From an uncultured Pseudomonadota bacterium (GTDB lineage: Bacteria > Pseudomonadota > Gammaproteobacteria > Steroidobacterales > Steroidobacteraceae): a stretch of 64,000 nt of DNA. The notes beneath the pieces were generated by a model. That model was not told the DNA's origin, did no database searches, and was given only the letters and a program-made list of their open reading frames with translations. Of this stretch, positions 51,436 through 61,882 are shown piece after piece. The stretch covers positions 40,258 to 104,257 of the forward strand of contig CAIKZZ010000008.1 of assembly GCA_903832085.1 (NCBI GenBank), in the 5' to 3' direction. How positions within the stretch are numbered: position 1 is the stretch's first letter; the number at the start of each line of letters is the position of its first letter. A program made the position numbers and the translations under genes.

Positions 51436-52602
51436 TTAATGACTGCTAACAGCAGTGACGATCGCGCGCGCAGCGTCGGCCATATTGTCTGCGGAAATAA
51501 TCGGTAACCCGGATTTTTTCAACAGCTCTTTGCCTAAATCTTCATTTGTACCTTTCATTCGTACAACCAAAGGAACACTTAGATTCACCTCACGAACCGC
51601 TGCTATTACTCCTTCAGCAATGGTGTCGCAGCGCATAATCCCACCAAAAATATTGACGAGAATGCCCTTGACTGCAGGGTTCTTCAGCATGAGTTTGAAC
51701 GCTTCAGTCACTTTCTGCGCAGTGGCACCACCGCCCACATCGAGGAAGTTTGCCGGCTCCGCACCAAAAAGCTTGATGGTATCCATGGTCGCCATGGCGA
51801 GCCCTGCGCCATTGACAAGGCAACCAATATTGCCATTTAGCGAGATGTAAGACAGATCAAACTTGGAGGCTTCAATTTCTGCCGGATCCTCTTCATCAAG
51901 ATCACGCATTGCGACAATATCTGGATGCCTAAATAATGCGTTGCTATCAAAGTTCAATTTTGCGTCGAGTGCGAGTACCCGCCCGTCACCAGTAATGATG
52001 AGTGGATTAATTTCAGCTAAAGACGCGTCACATTCTGTGAAGGCAGTGTATAGACCTTGCATGAAGCGCACGGCTTCAGCTACCGACCCTTCAGGAATGC
52101 CAATGGCGCGGGCCACAGTCGCAGCATCTAGACTCGTGAGGCCGGCACCTGGATCAATCGCAATCTTATGAATTTTTTCAGGACTGTTAGCGGCAACTTC
52201 TTCGATTTCCATACCGCCTTCTGAACTCGCCATTAGCGTAATGCGTTGAGTTGCGCGGTCGACCACCATACCGACATACAGTTCCTTGGCTATGTCAGCG
52301 CCTTCCTCAACCAGCAACCTTTTGACAAGGCGCCCTTCAGGACCCGTCTGGTGGGTAATCAACGTCATGCCTAATATTTGTGAGGCTTGCTCACGAACAT
52401 CTTCCAGAGACTTCACCACTTTAACGCCGCCGCCCTTACCGCGACCGCCGGCATGGATCTGGGCCTTGACCACCCATACCTTGCCTCCGAGTTCTTGTGC
52501 GACCCGAACCGCATCCTCTACGGAAAAGCACGCCTGACCCCGTGGTGTTTGTACCCCGTACCGACGGAGAATCTCTTTGCCCTGATACTCATGGATATTC
52601 AT
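51436..52602 (-). CDS. sucC: Succinyl-CoA ligase beta subunit
   Basis: [37 protein letters not shown]. Confidence 0.96.
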   Translation of the reverse strand: MNIHEYQGKEILRRYGVQTPRGQACFSVEDAVRVAQELGGKVWVVKAQIHAGGRGKGGGVKVVKSLEDVREQASQILGMTLITHQTGPEGRLVKRLLVEEGADIAKELYVGMVVDRATQRITLMASSEGGMEIEEVAANSPEKIHKIAIDPGAGLTSLDAATVARAIGIPEGSVAEAVRFMQGLYTAFTECDASLAEINPLIITGDGRVLALDAKLNFDSNALFRHPDIVAMRDLDEEDPAEIEASKFDLSYISLNGNIGCLVNGAGLAMATMDTIKLFGAEPANFLDVGGGATAQKVTEAFKLMLKNPAVKGILVNIFGGIMRCDTIAEGVIAAVREVNLSVPLVVRMKGTNEDLGKELLKKSGLPIISADNMADAARAIVTAVSSH

Positions 52603-52651
52603 GTTTTATTCCGCTACTAGTCACGATGACACGACTCAACGAATCGACTGA

Positions 52652-52673
52652 CGTAACCTTTCAGGAGGTTACG
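52652..52673. promoter_or_regulatory. Perfect 8-bp inverted repeat upstream of sucC
   Basis: CGTAACCT-ttcagg-AGGTTACG about 50 bp before the sucC start. Confidence 0.4.
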
Positions 52674-52823
52674 CCTTTACAGACTAGTCTACTTTACCTC
52701 GGACAGCGCATTATGTCCTAGTGGGTGTTGTTTACTGTCCTTTTACTGAATCTGTAGTCAGACCTGACAAATGCCTAGGAACGACATTTGAGCTACAGAT
52801 CATAGTTTACGAGCATCGCCAGG

Positions 52824-54089
52824 CTAGCGAATCAAAATGGCGCGAAAGTCATTCACATTCGTGCGGGTGGGTCCCGTAATCAATAGATCATCGAGTGCGG
52901 CAAAGAACGTATAAGCGTCGTTGTTAAGCAGATAGTTACGGACATTAAGGCCCAATGAGCTTGCTCGCAGCAAGGTATCTGGCGCGATCTGCGCTCCTGC
53001 GTTGTCTTCAGTACCATCAATGCCATCAGTATCGGCGGCGAGCGCGTGGACACCACTCAGCCCATCAAGGTCGATTGCGAGACTTAATAAAAACTCTGCG
53101 TTACGGCCACCTCGCCCAGAGCCAGAGACGGTTACCGTAGTTTCACCACCGGACAATAAAACACATGGGCTTCCTACAGGTTCACCTTGAAGAACTACTT
53201 GGCGAGCAATTTTTGCATGGTCCAAAGCAACATCTCGCGCTTCGCCTTCAAGACTGTCTCCGAGTATCCAAGGAGTCACCCCGTGTTTTCGCGCAACGCA
53301 CGCGGCAGCTTCTAAAGATGTCTGTGGTGACGCAATTAGGATATTAGAAACACGTTCTAGACGGACATCATTAGGCCGGATTGGCGCCCCCTCACCACGC
53401 TGTAAATTCCGCCGGACCGAGACCGGTACGGCAACTTGATAGCGAACGAGGATGGCCAAAGCTTCTGCACTAGTGGTCAGGTCAGCGACCGTGGGCCCTG
53501 ACGCGATGATCGAGAGTTCATCACCCGGCACGTCGGAGATGATTAGCGATACCACTTGAGATGGCGCACACCGTGCGGCGAGCTTACCCCCCTGTAGCTG
53601 AGACAAGTGCTTACGCACACAATTCATTTCGCGAATCGTCGCTCCAGAAGTGAGCAACGACCGTGTCACTGCCTGCAGATCAGCAAGAGAAATCCCAAGG
53701 GTGGGCAATGCCAGCAAGGCGGAGCCCCCACCGGATAACAAGCACACCACAAGATCATCAGATGTCAAACCGGTTACTAACGACGCAATGCGCGTGGCGG
53801 CTCTAAAGCCAGACTCATCGGGCACAGGATGCCCCGCCTCAATGACCTCGATATGACGTGTTGGTACTGCATGCCCGTAGCGGGTAATGACTAGCCCTTC
53901 GACCGGAGCCTGCCAGTGGGCCTCAAATGCTGCAGCCATTGCGGCTGCGGCTTTACCTGCTCCAATCACAATCGTACGGCCTCGAGGCTTAAAGATAGGC
54001 ATCGCAGCTGCCACCAAATCGGCAGGATCCGCCGCTGCAACGGCCGCGTGGAACAATTCCCTTAACAACAACCTATCGCTAACAGCCAC
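52824..54089 (-). CDS. Glycerate 2-kinase (DUF4147/MOFRL family)
   Basis: VIGAGKAAAAMA, LLSGGGSALLALP, LAADTDGIDGTEDNAGA. Confidence 0.92.
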   Translation of the reverse strand: MAVSDRLLLRELFHAAVAAADPADLVAAAMPIFKPRGRTIVIGAGKAAAAMAAAFEAHWQAPVEGLVITRYGHAVPTRHIEVIEAGHPVPDESGFRAATRIASLVTGLTSDDLVVCLLSGGGSALLALPTLGISLADLQAVTRSLLTSGATIREMNCVRKHLSQLQGGKLAARCAPSQVVSLIISDVPGDELSIIASGPTVADLTTSAEALAILVRYQVAVPVSVRRNLQRGEGAPIRPNDVRLERVSNILIASPQTSLEAAACVARKHGVTPWILGDSLEGEARDVALDHAKIARQVVLQGEPVGSPCVLLSGGETTVTVSGSGRGGRNAEFLLSLAIDLDGLSGVHALAADTDGIDGTEDNAGAQIAPDTLLRASSLGLNVRNYLLNNDAYTFFAALDDLLITGPTRTNVNDFRAILIR

Positions 54090-54365
54090 GCATCCTCCGG
54101 ACTACACAAGCAGCGTCTTAATATAGTGAGTTACAGTCCTTTCACTATCATCGCAACCTAGACCACAATTAGACAGGTGCACGTGTTAATAAAATTGCAT
54201 ACACCGACAGATGGGTACTTTAAAATGACGGTATCGCAAAGTACACCATCGTGTGCTGCGTAGGTCGCACATGCTAGCTTGAGCTCGGATTACGGTTACC
54301 ACACACTCATCCATGGCAGCATATAAAATCACTTGCCCAAACTCATGGCCAGCCTAGGCGTTTCT

Positions 54366-55313
54366 ATGACACACCGAGTCGTATTTTTAGACCGAGAATC
54401 CTTACCAGTTCGGTTCACTGCACCTCAATGCGCGGTGCAATACACCGAATATGCTCAGACCCAGCCCGACACATTGCTGCAAAGACTAGCAACAGCAACA
54501 ATCGCTATAACAAATAAGGTGCCCTTATCCGGCGCAGTGCTCGCTCAGCTTCCGCAAATAAAACTGATTGCTCTCGCTGCTACAGGCTATAACTGCATAG
54601 ACACGGCATTCTGCAAAGAACACGCGATTGCTGTGGTCAATATCCGCGACTATGCGACACACACGGTGCCTGAACACGTCTTTTCTCTCATACTTGCCCT
54701 TAGACGAAACCTGTTGGCCTACCAAACTGCTATACGCGATGGACAATGGCAGCGCGCGACACAGTTTTGTTTTTTTGATGGCGAAATTCACGACCTACAC
54801 GGCTCGGTACTCGGCTTAATCGGCTTTGGATCTATTGGTAGGGCTGTCGCAAGCATCGCCTCTGCGTTTGGCATGCGCGTTATCTTTTTCGACCCTACTC
54901 ACCCTGCAGACGATCGCTCCCGGTCACTCGCCGATGTGCTTACAACAGCGGATATCATTTCTCTACACTGTCCGCTAACGCAAGCAACGCTCAACCTAAT
55001 TAGCGAACCTCAACTTCGCCTAATGAAGCGCAACGCACTGATTATTAATACGGCTCGTGGTGGCTTGGTCGACGAAACTGCGCTTGCAAAAGCTCTTACA
55101 CAGGGATGGATAGGCGGTGCGGGCTTTGATGTGCTCACCACCGAACCCCCGCGCGCAGGGCATGCGCTACTCGATCTACAACTACCTAACCTGCTTATAA
55201 CGCCCCATATCGCCTGGGCTTCCGTTGAGGCCATGGAGGGGCTAGCAGACCAATTGACTCGAAACATTGATGCATGGGCTTCAGGGACGCCGCGAAACGT
55301 GGTCGTGCTTTAA
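54366..55313 (+). CDS. D-2-hydroxyacid dehydrogenase (glycerate/hydroxypyruvate reductase-like)
   Basis: GLIGFGSIGRAVASIA; INTARGGLVDETAL; TPHIAWAS. Confidence 0.92.
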   Translation: MTHRVVFLDRESLPVRFTAPQCAVQYTEYAQTQPDTLLQRLATATIAITNKVPLSGAVLAQLPQIKLIALAATGYNCIDTAFCKEHAIAVVNIRDYATHTVPEHVFSLILALRRNLLAYQTAIRDGQWQRATQFCFFDGEIHDLHGSVLGLIGFGSIGRAVASIASAFGMRVIFFDPTHPADDRSRSLADVLTTADIISLHCPLTQATLNLISEPQLRLMKRNALIINTARGGLVDETALAKALTQGWIGGAGFDVLTTEPPRAGHALLDLQLPNLLITPHIAWASVEAMEGLADQLTRNIDAWASGTPRNVVVL

Positions 55314-56035
55314 AAACTTTTTGTCATTTTTAACGTCACTTTTGTAGAGCAGCGTGATTCATGAATGCACTGTGCATATGTTATCGACGTGTCAGTAACC
55401 TGCAGGGAAACAGCCATACCTGCAAACGGTTTAGAGACTGAGACAAGCCACGTCATGTAATCTGGATAAATAAACGCGCGATTATTCTCCACGGTCACGT
55501 AGCCAATTCGCGCGCTACTAGTAATCTGGTGCGGAAAAACAATATCTGCGCCACCGGAGATGAATAATCCTTTGCCAGAGGCAAAAAAGTAATTTGGTGA
55601 AAGGTACGTCTCAAGTACCGGCACAACAGGTCCTGAACCCCAACTTATTTTGCTGCCTATTTCTGCAAAGTTGGAGTGCAGTGCTGGGTCTGCACCCGGG
55701 TAATCGTAATAGTACAGGCTAAGATCATAGTTGAATGCGCCGTGATGGGAGCGATACCCCACCGTCGCGTCTAGCTCTGCGTTCATCCCAAAATAGCGAA
55801 TCTTCGCAGCATACCCGTCGACATATATACCGCTGGGCAAGGACCACTCAAGCCCGAGCTGTGGGGACGGGGGACCATCGGATATATCAAAACCACGTGA
55901 AACGTAATGAGTTGCAACAGAGGCTTGGGTTACGACAGACGCCGCTGACGGAGCCTGCTCCTGCGCTAAAGCACGCCGCTCTATAGCTACACTAGCCATG
56001 ATGATTAACAGGGGCAGACTTCTATGGGCGTTCAC
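55310..56035 (-). CDS. TorF-like putative porin/outer-membrane protein
   Basis: Signal peptide; SVATHYVSRGFDISDGPPSPQLGLEWSLPSGIYVDGYAAKI...FNYDLSLYYYDYPGA. Confidence 0.75.
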   Translation of the reverse strand: MNAHRSLPLLIIMASVAIERRALAQEQAPSAASVVTQASVATHYVSRGFDISDGPPSPQLGLEWSLPSGIYVDGYAAKIRYFGMNAELDATVGYRSHHGAFNYDLSLYYYDYPGADPALHSNFAEIGSKISWGSGPVVPVLETYLSPNYFFASGKGLFISGGADIVFPHQITSSARIGYVTVENNRAFIYPDYMTWLVSVSKPFAGMAVSLQVTDTSITYAQCIHESRCSTKVTLKMTKSF

Positions 56036-56246
56036 ACTGCATTATTGGACAGCGCTAGTTCACGGTCAACGATCATCTTGCCGCGCCCGATACAACAGCC
56101 CCACCTGGAGTTTGACAAATAGTGAACTCGAGGCGTTGCTGCGTGCGACACTTGGGACCCCACCAGACAAGCAACTGCGTAGCTGGTAATCCGACTATGG
56201 ATTGGTAGACATACATGCTTCCTAAAAATGCAATGGCCCGCTCCTA

Positions 56247-57563
56247 ATGACAAACCCAAAACGAGCGGTCGATGCGCTGGGCGACTTCCCTGTTCGGCCT
56301 TCTATCTGGGTACGGCTAGTGACGCGACCTTTATCCAAAATCGGCCCTGGTTTGATCACCGGCGTTGCAGATGATGATCCTAGCGGTATTGCCACCTACT
56401 CTCAGGCCGGTGCGCAATTTGGATTGAATATGCTTTGGACAATGCCGCTGGCATTTCCACTGATGGCGGTCATACAAGCCATGTGTGCAAAACTTGGGCG
56501 CGTGACGGGTCAAGGTCTCGCCGCTAACATAAAAGACTCGTTTTCGCCCACTGTGCTACGCATGCTGGTAGCGCTGCTTGTCTTAGCAAATACACTAAAC
56601 ATAGCAGCTGATATTGCTGCTATGGGCGAGGTAGGCGAACTGATCACACATGTGAATCGCCACTTCCTGACATTGGTCTTTGCGCTGGCTATGCTTGCAC
56701 TTCAGATCTATGTGCCATATCGACACTACGTCGTGTTTCTCAAATGGTTGAGTCTGTCTTTGCTAGCCTATGTGGGAGTGCTATTCACCATCAATGTGCC
56801 ATGGCACGAAGTGATAACGCGCACTATATTCCCTTCGTTTCGATTCACGGCTGAAGCCGCGACTGTAATTGTAGCCGTGCTTGGCACAACGATCAGCCCT
56901 TATCTTTTTTTCTGGCAGGCATCAGAGGAAGTTGAGGATATGCTGCGAAAGCCAAACACAAAGGCATTGCGCGCAGATGCATGTGACGCACCAGCAGAAT
57001 TGCGGCGTATCGAGCTCGACACGTGGAGCGGTATGTTTTATTCAAATATCACTGCCTATTTTATCATTTTGGTTACTGGGCTCACGTTACACGCGTCCGG
57101 CATCTCGAGCATAGACACAGCGGCCGACGCTGCTTTGGCTTTACGACCACTCGCTGGGAATTTTGCGTTCGCTCTTTTTGGGGCTGGCATCATCGGTGTC
57201 GGCCTTATTGGAGTTCCAGTACTCGCGGGTTCCGCAGCGTACGCTGTTGCGGAAACGATGGGCTGGCGCTGGAGCTTAGAATATAAGGCCCCACAGGCGC
57301 GCGGCTTTTACGCGACGATCGGGCTTTGCATGATAGCGGCGCTCGCAATTCAGTCGTCGCCCATCAGTCCGATGAAAGCGCTTTTCTGGAGCGCAGTCAT
57401 TAATGGCATTGTTGCGGTTCCTCTAATCGTCATTATTCTTCTATTGGTTTCTCGCCGATCCGTCATGGGCGAGTATGCCAGCGGCTGGTTTGCACTGACG
57501 ATAGGCTGGCTAACAGCAGCCACAATGGCCGTAGCAGCGATTCGTATGCTGCTGCCAGGCTAG
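56247..57563 (+). CDS. NRAMP family divalent metal transporter
   Basis: GPGLITGVADDDPSGIATYSQAGAQFG; multi-spanning. Confidence 0.92.
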   Translation: MTNPKRAVDALGDFPVRPSIWVRLVTRPLSKIGPGLITGVADDDPSGIATYSQAGAQFGLNMLWTMPLAFPLMAVIQAMCAKLGRVTGQGLAANIKDSFSPTVLRMLVALLVLANTLNIAADIAAMGEVGELITHVNRHFLTLVFALAMLALQIYVPYRHYVVFLKWLSLSLLAYVGVLFTINVPWHEVITRTIFPSFRFTAEAATVIVAVLGTTISPYLFFWQASEEVEDMLRKPNTKALRADACDAPAELRRIELDTWSGMFYSNITAYFIILVTGLTLHASGISSIDTAADAALALRPLAGNFAFALFGAGIIGVGLIGVPVLAGSAAYAVAETMGWRWSLEYKAPQARGFYATIGLCMIAALAIQSSPISPMKALFWSAVINGIVAVPLIVIILLLVSRRSVMGEYASGWFALTIGWLTAATMAVAAIRMLLPG

Positions 57564-57699
57564 ACAAAGACCCGACACGTCTGTCGGCTGCTCAAAGCCC
57601 GCACTAGGGAATTCCCTGATAGGAGTAGCGGCATATGCGGATGCTCATAACGCGCAGACACTGTAGATTAAAATCTCTCATACGCAATTGGGATATTCT

Positions 57700-58002
57700 A
57701 TGAACACTGGAACGATGACCAAATTGATGGAGGACATGCACACTGTTGTTGCAGATGCTGAGTCATTGCTCGAGGCAACGGCGCACGATGCAACGGAGCG
57801 TGCTCGAGCGGCTCGCGAGATGGCGACACTCTCCATTGGCAAGGCCCGAACCGCATTATCTGACTTTGAAGAGTCACTGAAAGCGCGAGCAAAAGCTGCG
57901 GCTCATGAGACCGATCAGTACGTACATGACAATCCATGGAAGTCGATTGGCATCGTGGGTGCCGTCGGCGTGCTTGTAGGACTTCTGCTCGGCCGGCGTT
58001 AA
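57700..58002 (+). CDS. DUF883/ElaB/YqjD-like membrane-anchored protein
   Basis: ETDQYVHDNPWKSIGIVGAVGVLVGLLLGRR C-terminus. Confidence 0.92.
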   Translation: MNTGTMTKLMEDMHTVVADAESLLEATAHDATERARAAREMATLSIGKARTALSDFEESLKARAKAAAHETDQYVHDNPWKSIGIVGAVGVLVGLLLGRR

Positions 58003-58003
58003 G

Positions 58004-58387
58004 GTGAACACAACTCCTGATACTGGGGTTGTCAAAGAACTGCGTCACGCATGCGCCAACGCAATTGACATGCTTAAAACGCGGGTGGCTCTATGTGCTA
58101 TAGAGACAGAGCAACACGTGTGGCATCTACTGACCTTGATGTGGATTGGATTTGCGACGCTAACAAGCATAGCGCTCGCTCTCATGCTCTTCACACTATT
58201 ATTCATTATTATGTTGTGGGATAGATCTCACCTCTTAGCCATAGGAACGGCTGCGTGCTTTTTCACGCTGCTTAGCATCGGATTGGTCACAGTATTATTA
58301 CAGAGGCTCGTGAGGCAACCACATTGGCTTTCGGCAACAACACTAGAACTACAGAAAGACTCGGAAGCACTACGAGATCATTCGTGA
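58004..58387 (+). CDS. YqjE/phage-holin-like membrane protein
   Basis: Two hydrophobic segments and position after the DUF883 gene. Confidence 0.8.
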   Translation: MNTTPDTGVVKELRHACANAIDMLKTRVALCAIETEQHVWHLLTLMWIGFATLTSIALALMLFTLLFIIMLWDRSHLLAIGTAACFFTLLSIGLVTVLLQRLVRQPHWLSATTLELQKDSEALRDHS

Positions 58388-58698
58388 CATCTAAACACTA
58401 TTTGCAAGTGCAGCGGCTTTTAATGCAAAAGCATAGCGCCTGCTTGCGATACGAAATGGCTCACACGCTGACGAATGTCGCTGGTAAATTATCAGTAGTA
58501 GAGCGCCTAGTGTCTCTCGCAAAGTCAGCAACGGGTCGCCCAGCCCTCTTAGTTGCTTTAGCGACGTTGGTCCTCGCACGAAACCGCCATAGCCGATGGG
58601 TTGTAAAATATGCTGCGATCGCTGTGCCATTGTGGCCTTTACTCAGAGCATTCTGGCAAAGGTCTGGATCGGCCCCCGCTAAACATGAAGGCGTTTAG
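58384..58698 (+). CDS. YqjK-like small protein (start approximate)
   Basis: Position in YqjD/E/K-like order; RNRHSRWVVKYAAIAVPLWPLLRAF hydrophobic C-terminus. Confidence 0.55.
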   Translation: MTSKHYLQVQRLLMQKHSACLRYEMAHTLTNVAGKLSVVERLVSLAKSATGRPALLVALATLVLARNRHSRWVVKYAAIAVPLWPLLRAFWQRSGSAPAKHEGV

Positions 58699-58732
58699 CA
58701 GTCGCGGCAGCGTTGATCATGTGCGATAAGTT

Positions 58733-59536
58733 TTAGAGAAACCTGAACGCCAACACCGTTACGCCAGCAAAAACGGACCACTGTGGCGAGGCGGCTGTGA
58801 GGCCACGGGCGACGCCAAAATCCCAACACACGCTGCGTGATGATGTGTAACTTGCAGCCAGCAAGATTTGCCGCGTTTGTTCCGCACCAGCCTGTGAGGT
58901 CCCTGATAGCTCGCCGGCAAGCGCCCATGATCGAGGTAGGGTGCGTGATACAGCAGCAACCCACCGATTCTGCTCCTGTCCCTGCGCTGGCGCCGCAACG
59001 CCTAAACGTGTCACTGCATAATTTAAATCGACGTGGTAGGTCTCGCTGAGGTCCGCGCTATAGATGCTATTGATGGTGTAATCTGTCCGCCCACTAACGC
59101 TTTGGAACGGCTCTTTCGCAGTCGGCGTGCCTATCTGCAATTCCATGCCGAAAGCCGATCGATCGTTAATAGAAAATCGGCGTTTGAGCACAAACGACGT
59201 ATCTCCGAGTCCATACGATCTGTTTCCGTTATCGAGGAAGGCTGCAACTGCGGCCTCGCCATCGACCCGTATGCCCCAATCCGGGCTAAACGCAAGCTTG
59301 AGTGAATATGGCAAAGACTGCCGTCTGTTCAGCCCTGCCCCGGTCGTGATCCAACCCGACTCTATTTCAAGCCACCCTGGAGCGGATAGGGCCGCTGGCG
59401 TCGACACGGTCGGTCGGTAAGGAGTAACGGTCGGCGCATCGTCAGCAATATCCTCGGCAAGAGCAGCCGCGGCTGCGGCCACCAGTGCCCAAGCGCACAG
59501 CAGACATCCGACCAGAATAGTCGCGCGATTAGACAC
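58733..59536 (-). CDS. Outer-membrane transporter-like beta-barrel protein
   Basis: Signal peptide; PGWLEIESGWITTGAGLNRRQSLPYSLKLAFSPDWGIRVDGEAAVA. Confidence 0.7.
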   Translation of the reverse strand: MSNRATILVGCLLCAWALVAAAAAALAEDIADDAPTVTPYRPTVSTPAALSAPGWLEIESGWITTGAGLNRRQSLPYSLKLAFSPDWGIRVDGEAAVAAFLDNGNRSYGLGDTSFVLKRRFSINDRSAFGMELQIGTPTAKEPFQSVSGRTDYTINSIYSADLSETYHVDLNYAVTRLGVAAPAQGQEQNRWVAAVSRTLPRSWALAGELSGTSQAGAEQTRQILLAASYTSSRSVCWDFGVARGLTAASPQWSVFAGVTVLAFRFL

Positions 59537-59857
59537 GTTTCACCTAATGGGGAGAGCTTCAAAACAGCACCTCAGAGGTTACCCCTACAGCACAGGAAAA
59601 CGCGACCAAGATCAAAGTGATTGCAATGAGCGCGCGCAACGACAACCGCACTACTATGGTGCGCTGACGGCAAATTCGCTCTTAATCAGTCCAACCGGCC
59701 CTAGGACAAAGCAGGATTCAGCCTACACAGAGAAAGGACGGTCAATGTGAGCGGGCGATTTAGAGAAGTTTAAAAACAATTCTTTTCAATGAGTTACCTC
59801 ATTTGTTGATCGACAGCTGCCACCTAAAAATATTTTTTGCACCACATCACTTTTAGT

Positions 59858-59873
59858 TGGCACGGAACTTGCT
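59858..59873 (+). promoter_or_regulatory. Sigma54 (RpoN) promoter of glnK-amtB
   Basis: TGGCACGGAACTTGCT is an exact match to TGGCACG-N4-TTGCW. Confidence 0.9.
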
Positions 59874-59889
59874 TGTTTTAAGTAAGCAA

Positions 59890-59912
59890 GCTGCCTTTTC
59901 GATAAAGGCAGC
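59890..59912 (+). promoter_or_regulatory. 9-bp perfect hairpin in glnK leader
   Basis: GCTGCCTTT-tcgat-AAAGGCAGC followed by cgtgTTTTT. Confidence 0.6.
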
Positions 59913-59942
59913 CGTGTTTTTAAAGTTCAGGAGGGTCGATGC

Positions 59943-60281
59943 ATGAAGTACGTCACCGCATTTATCAAGCCGCATAAGCTCGACGAAGTACGAGAGGCAC
60001 TACAGGAAGTCGGGGTGTCTGGGCTTTCTGTGACTGAAATTCGCGGTTTTGGTCGGCAGAAAGGCCATAAGGAAATCTATCGGGGTGCCGAATACAAAGT
60101 TGAGTTCGTTGCCAAGATAAAGATCGAGACGGCAGTCAGGAGTGACCTCGTTGAACAAGTGGTTGAAGCCGTCACCAAAGCCGCTCACACCGGAACCATC
60201 GGTGATGGCAAGGTCTTTGTGTGGGACCTAGAGCAAGCGGTCCGCGTTCGGACCGGCGAAAAAGACGGTAATGCACTCTGA
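59943..60281 (+). CDS. glnK: P-II nitrogen regulatory protein
   Basis: MKYVTAFIKPHKLDEVREAL; T-loop RGAEYKVEFVAK; adjacent to amtB. Confidence 0.95.
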   Translation: MKYVTAFIKPHKLDEVREALQEVGVSGLSVTEIRGFGRQKGHKEIYRGAEYKVEFVAKIKIETAVRSDLVEQVVEAVTKAAHTGTIGDGKVFVWDLEQAVRVRTGEKDGNAL

Positions 60282-60293
60282 AGGAAGATAACT

Positions 60294-61775
60294 ATGTACA
60301 AACTCTTGCTCTCTATAATGCTAGCCACCGTGCTAGCGACTGGACTGGGCCACGGCACAGCATCGGCACAGGAATCTGCCGCAACCACAGCCACTGAATC
60401 ACCGGCCGGCACAGCGCCACCCGCCAGCGCCGCCACTGAAGTTGCGACCCCGGCACCAACAGCCCCGCTGTTGGTCTCCACAGCTACCATCTCTGCTGGT
60501 GATACCGCGTGGATGCTGACGTCCACGGCGCTGGTCTTGCTCATGACAGTGCCAGGCCTTGCGCTTTTTTACGCCGGTATGGTGCGCAAGAAAAACGTTC
60601 TATCCACTCTGATGCAGAGCTTTGCAATCACCTGTGTCGCTACCCTACTTTGGTGGCTCATTGGTTACTCGTGGGCGTTCACACCAGGCAATGGTTTTTT
60701 GGGCGGTAACAGTCGCTTTCTGATGAACGGTATGACCTTCATGTTTGCGGCTAAACAACTGACCGTCTCTCACCTTGCGCTGACAATTCCCGAGACCGTC
60801 TATTCAATGTTTCAGATGACATTTGCCATTATCACGCCCGCATTGATCTGTGGCGCGTTTGCAGAGCGCATGAAGTTCTCTGCAATGCTCATTTTTATGT
60901 CTGTATGGTCGTTAGTCGTTTATGCGCCAATCGCGCACTGGGTATGGGAGCCAAGTGGTTGGCTCGCAGCCCGTGGCATTTTAGATTACGCCGGTGGCAC
61001 TGTCGTACACATCAATGCGGGCATCGCGGCTCTCGTTTGTGCACTAGTACTCGGCAAACGAGTTGGCTATGGCCGTGAGGCAATGCCACCTCATAACCTC
61101 GTACTCACGGTCATCGGCGCTTCACTGCTCTGGGTCGGTTGGTTTGGGTTTAATGCTGGATCCGCCGTTGCCGCCGATGGACGTGCTGGCATGGCGATGA
61201 TGGCCACACAGGTTGCCACGGCAGCAGCGGCGATGAGTTGGATGTTCGCAGAATGGATTTTCAAACATGGTCTACTCAACTGGCGCAGCCGCACTCGCGC
61301 CCCGTCTGATGAGGACGGCAATGCCAATGCGCGGGTATTTCAGGGAAAACCTTCTGTACTTGGAATCGCCTCAGGAGCGGTCGCAGGACTCGTCGCCATT
61401 ACCCCAGCGTCAGGCTTTGTAGGCCCCACAGGGGCGGCAATCATCGGTTTGATCGCCGGCATCGTGTGTTATGTGTCTGCGACCTCACTGAAACAACTAC
61501 TCGGGTACGACGACTCACTAGATGCTTTTGGCGTGCACTGCGTTGGAGGAATCGTGGGTGCACTTTTGACAGGCGTATTGAGTCAAAAAGAAATCTCTGG
61601 CTTGGACGCATCTTTCACAACCCAACTACTTGGTGTCTCTGTCACTCTGATTTATAGCGGTACGATGAGCTTTATCATTCTCAAAGTAATCGACTGGACA
61701 GTGGGCTTACGTGTATCTATTGAAGAAGAACGCGAAGGCCTTGACGTCGCCCTGCATGGCGAGCGTATCGAATAA
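60294..61775 (+). CDS. amtB: Ammonium transporter
   Basis: DTAWMLTSTALVLLMTVPGLALFYAGMVRKKNVLSTLMQS; GFNAGSA. Confidence 0.96.
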   Translation: MYKLLLSIMLATVLATGLGHGTASAQESAATTATESPAGTAPPASAATEVATPAPTAPLLVSTATISAGDTAWMLTSTALVLLMTVPGLALFYAGMVRKKNVLSTLMQSFAITCVATLLWWLIGYSWAFTPGNGFLGGNSRFLMNGMTFMFAAKQLTVSHLALTIPETVYSMFQMTFAIITPALICGAFAERMKFSAMLIFMSVWSLVVYAPIAHWVWEPSGWLAARGILDYAGGTVVHINAGIAALVCALVLGKRVGYGREAMPPHNLVLTVIGASLLWVGWFGFNAGSAVAADGRAGMAMMATQVATAAAAMSWMFAEWIFKHGLLNWRSRTRAPSDEDGNANARVFQGKPSVLGIASGAVAGLVAITPASGFVGPTGAAIIGLIAGIVCYVSATSLKQLLGYDDSLDAFGVHCVGGIVGALLTGVLSQKEISGLDASFTTQLLGVSVTLIYSGTMSFIILKVIDWTVGLRVSIEEEREGLDVALHGERIE

Positions 61776-61789
61776 CGGATGTGCCCAAA

Positions 61790-61818
61790 GGGGTGTTGGC
61801 GTCTTCAGCCAACACCCC
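61790..61818 (+). terminator. 11-bp stem hairpin after amtB
   Basis: GGGGTGTTGGC-gtcttca-GCCAACACCCC, no strong T-tract. Confidence 0.55.
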
Positions 61819-61882
61819 GTAGCCGCCACAGGCGGCGGCTCACCATAACGTTGAGATCGTCGCCAACTACAGACAGTCGTCC

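Noticed and set aside
56036-56246. Possible metal riboswitch upstream of the NRAMP gene
   Set aside because: I could not find the conserved elements of known Mn-sensing (yybP-ykoY) leaders; no support from sequence alone.
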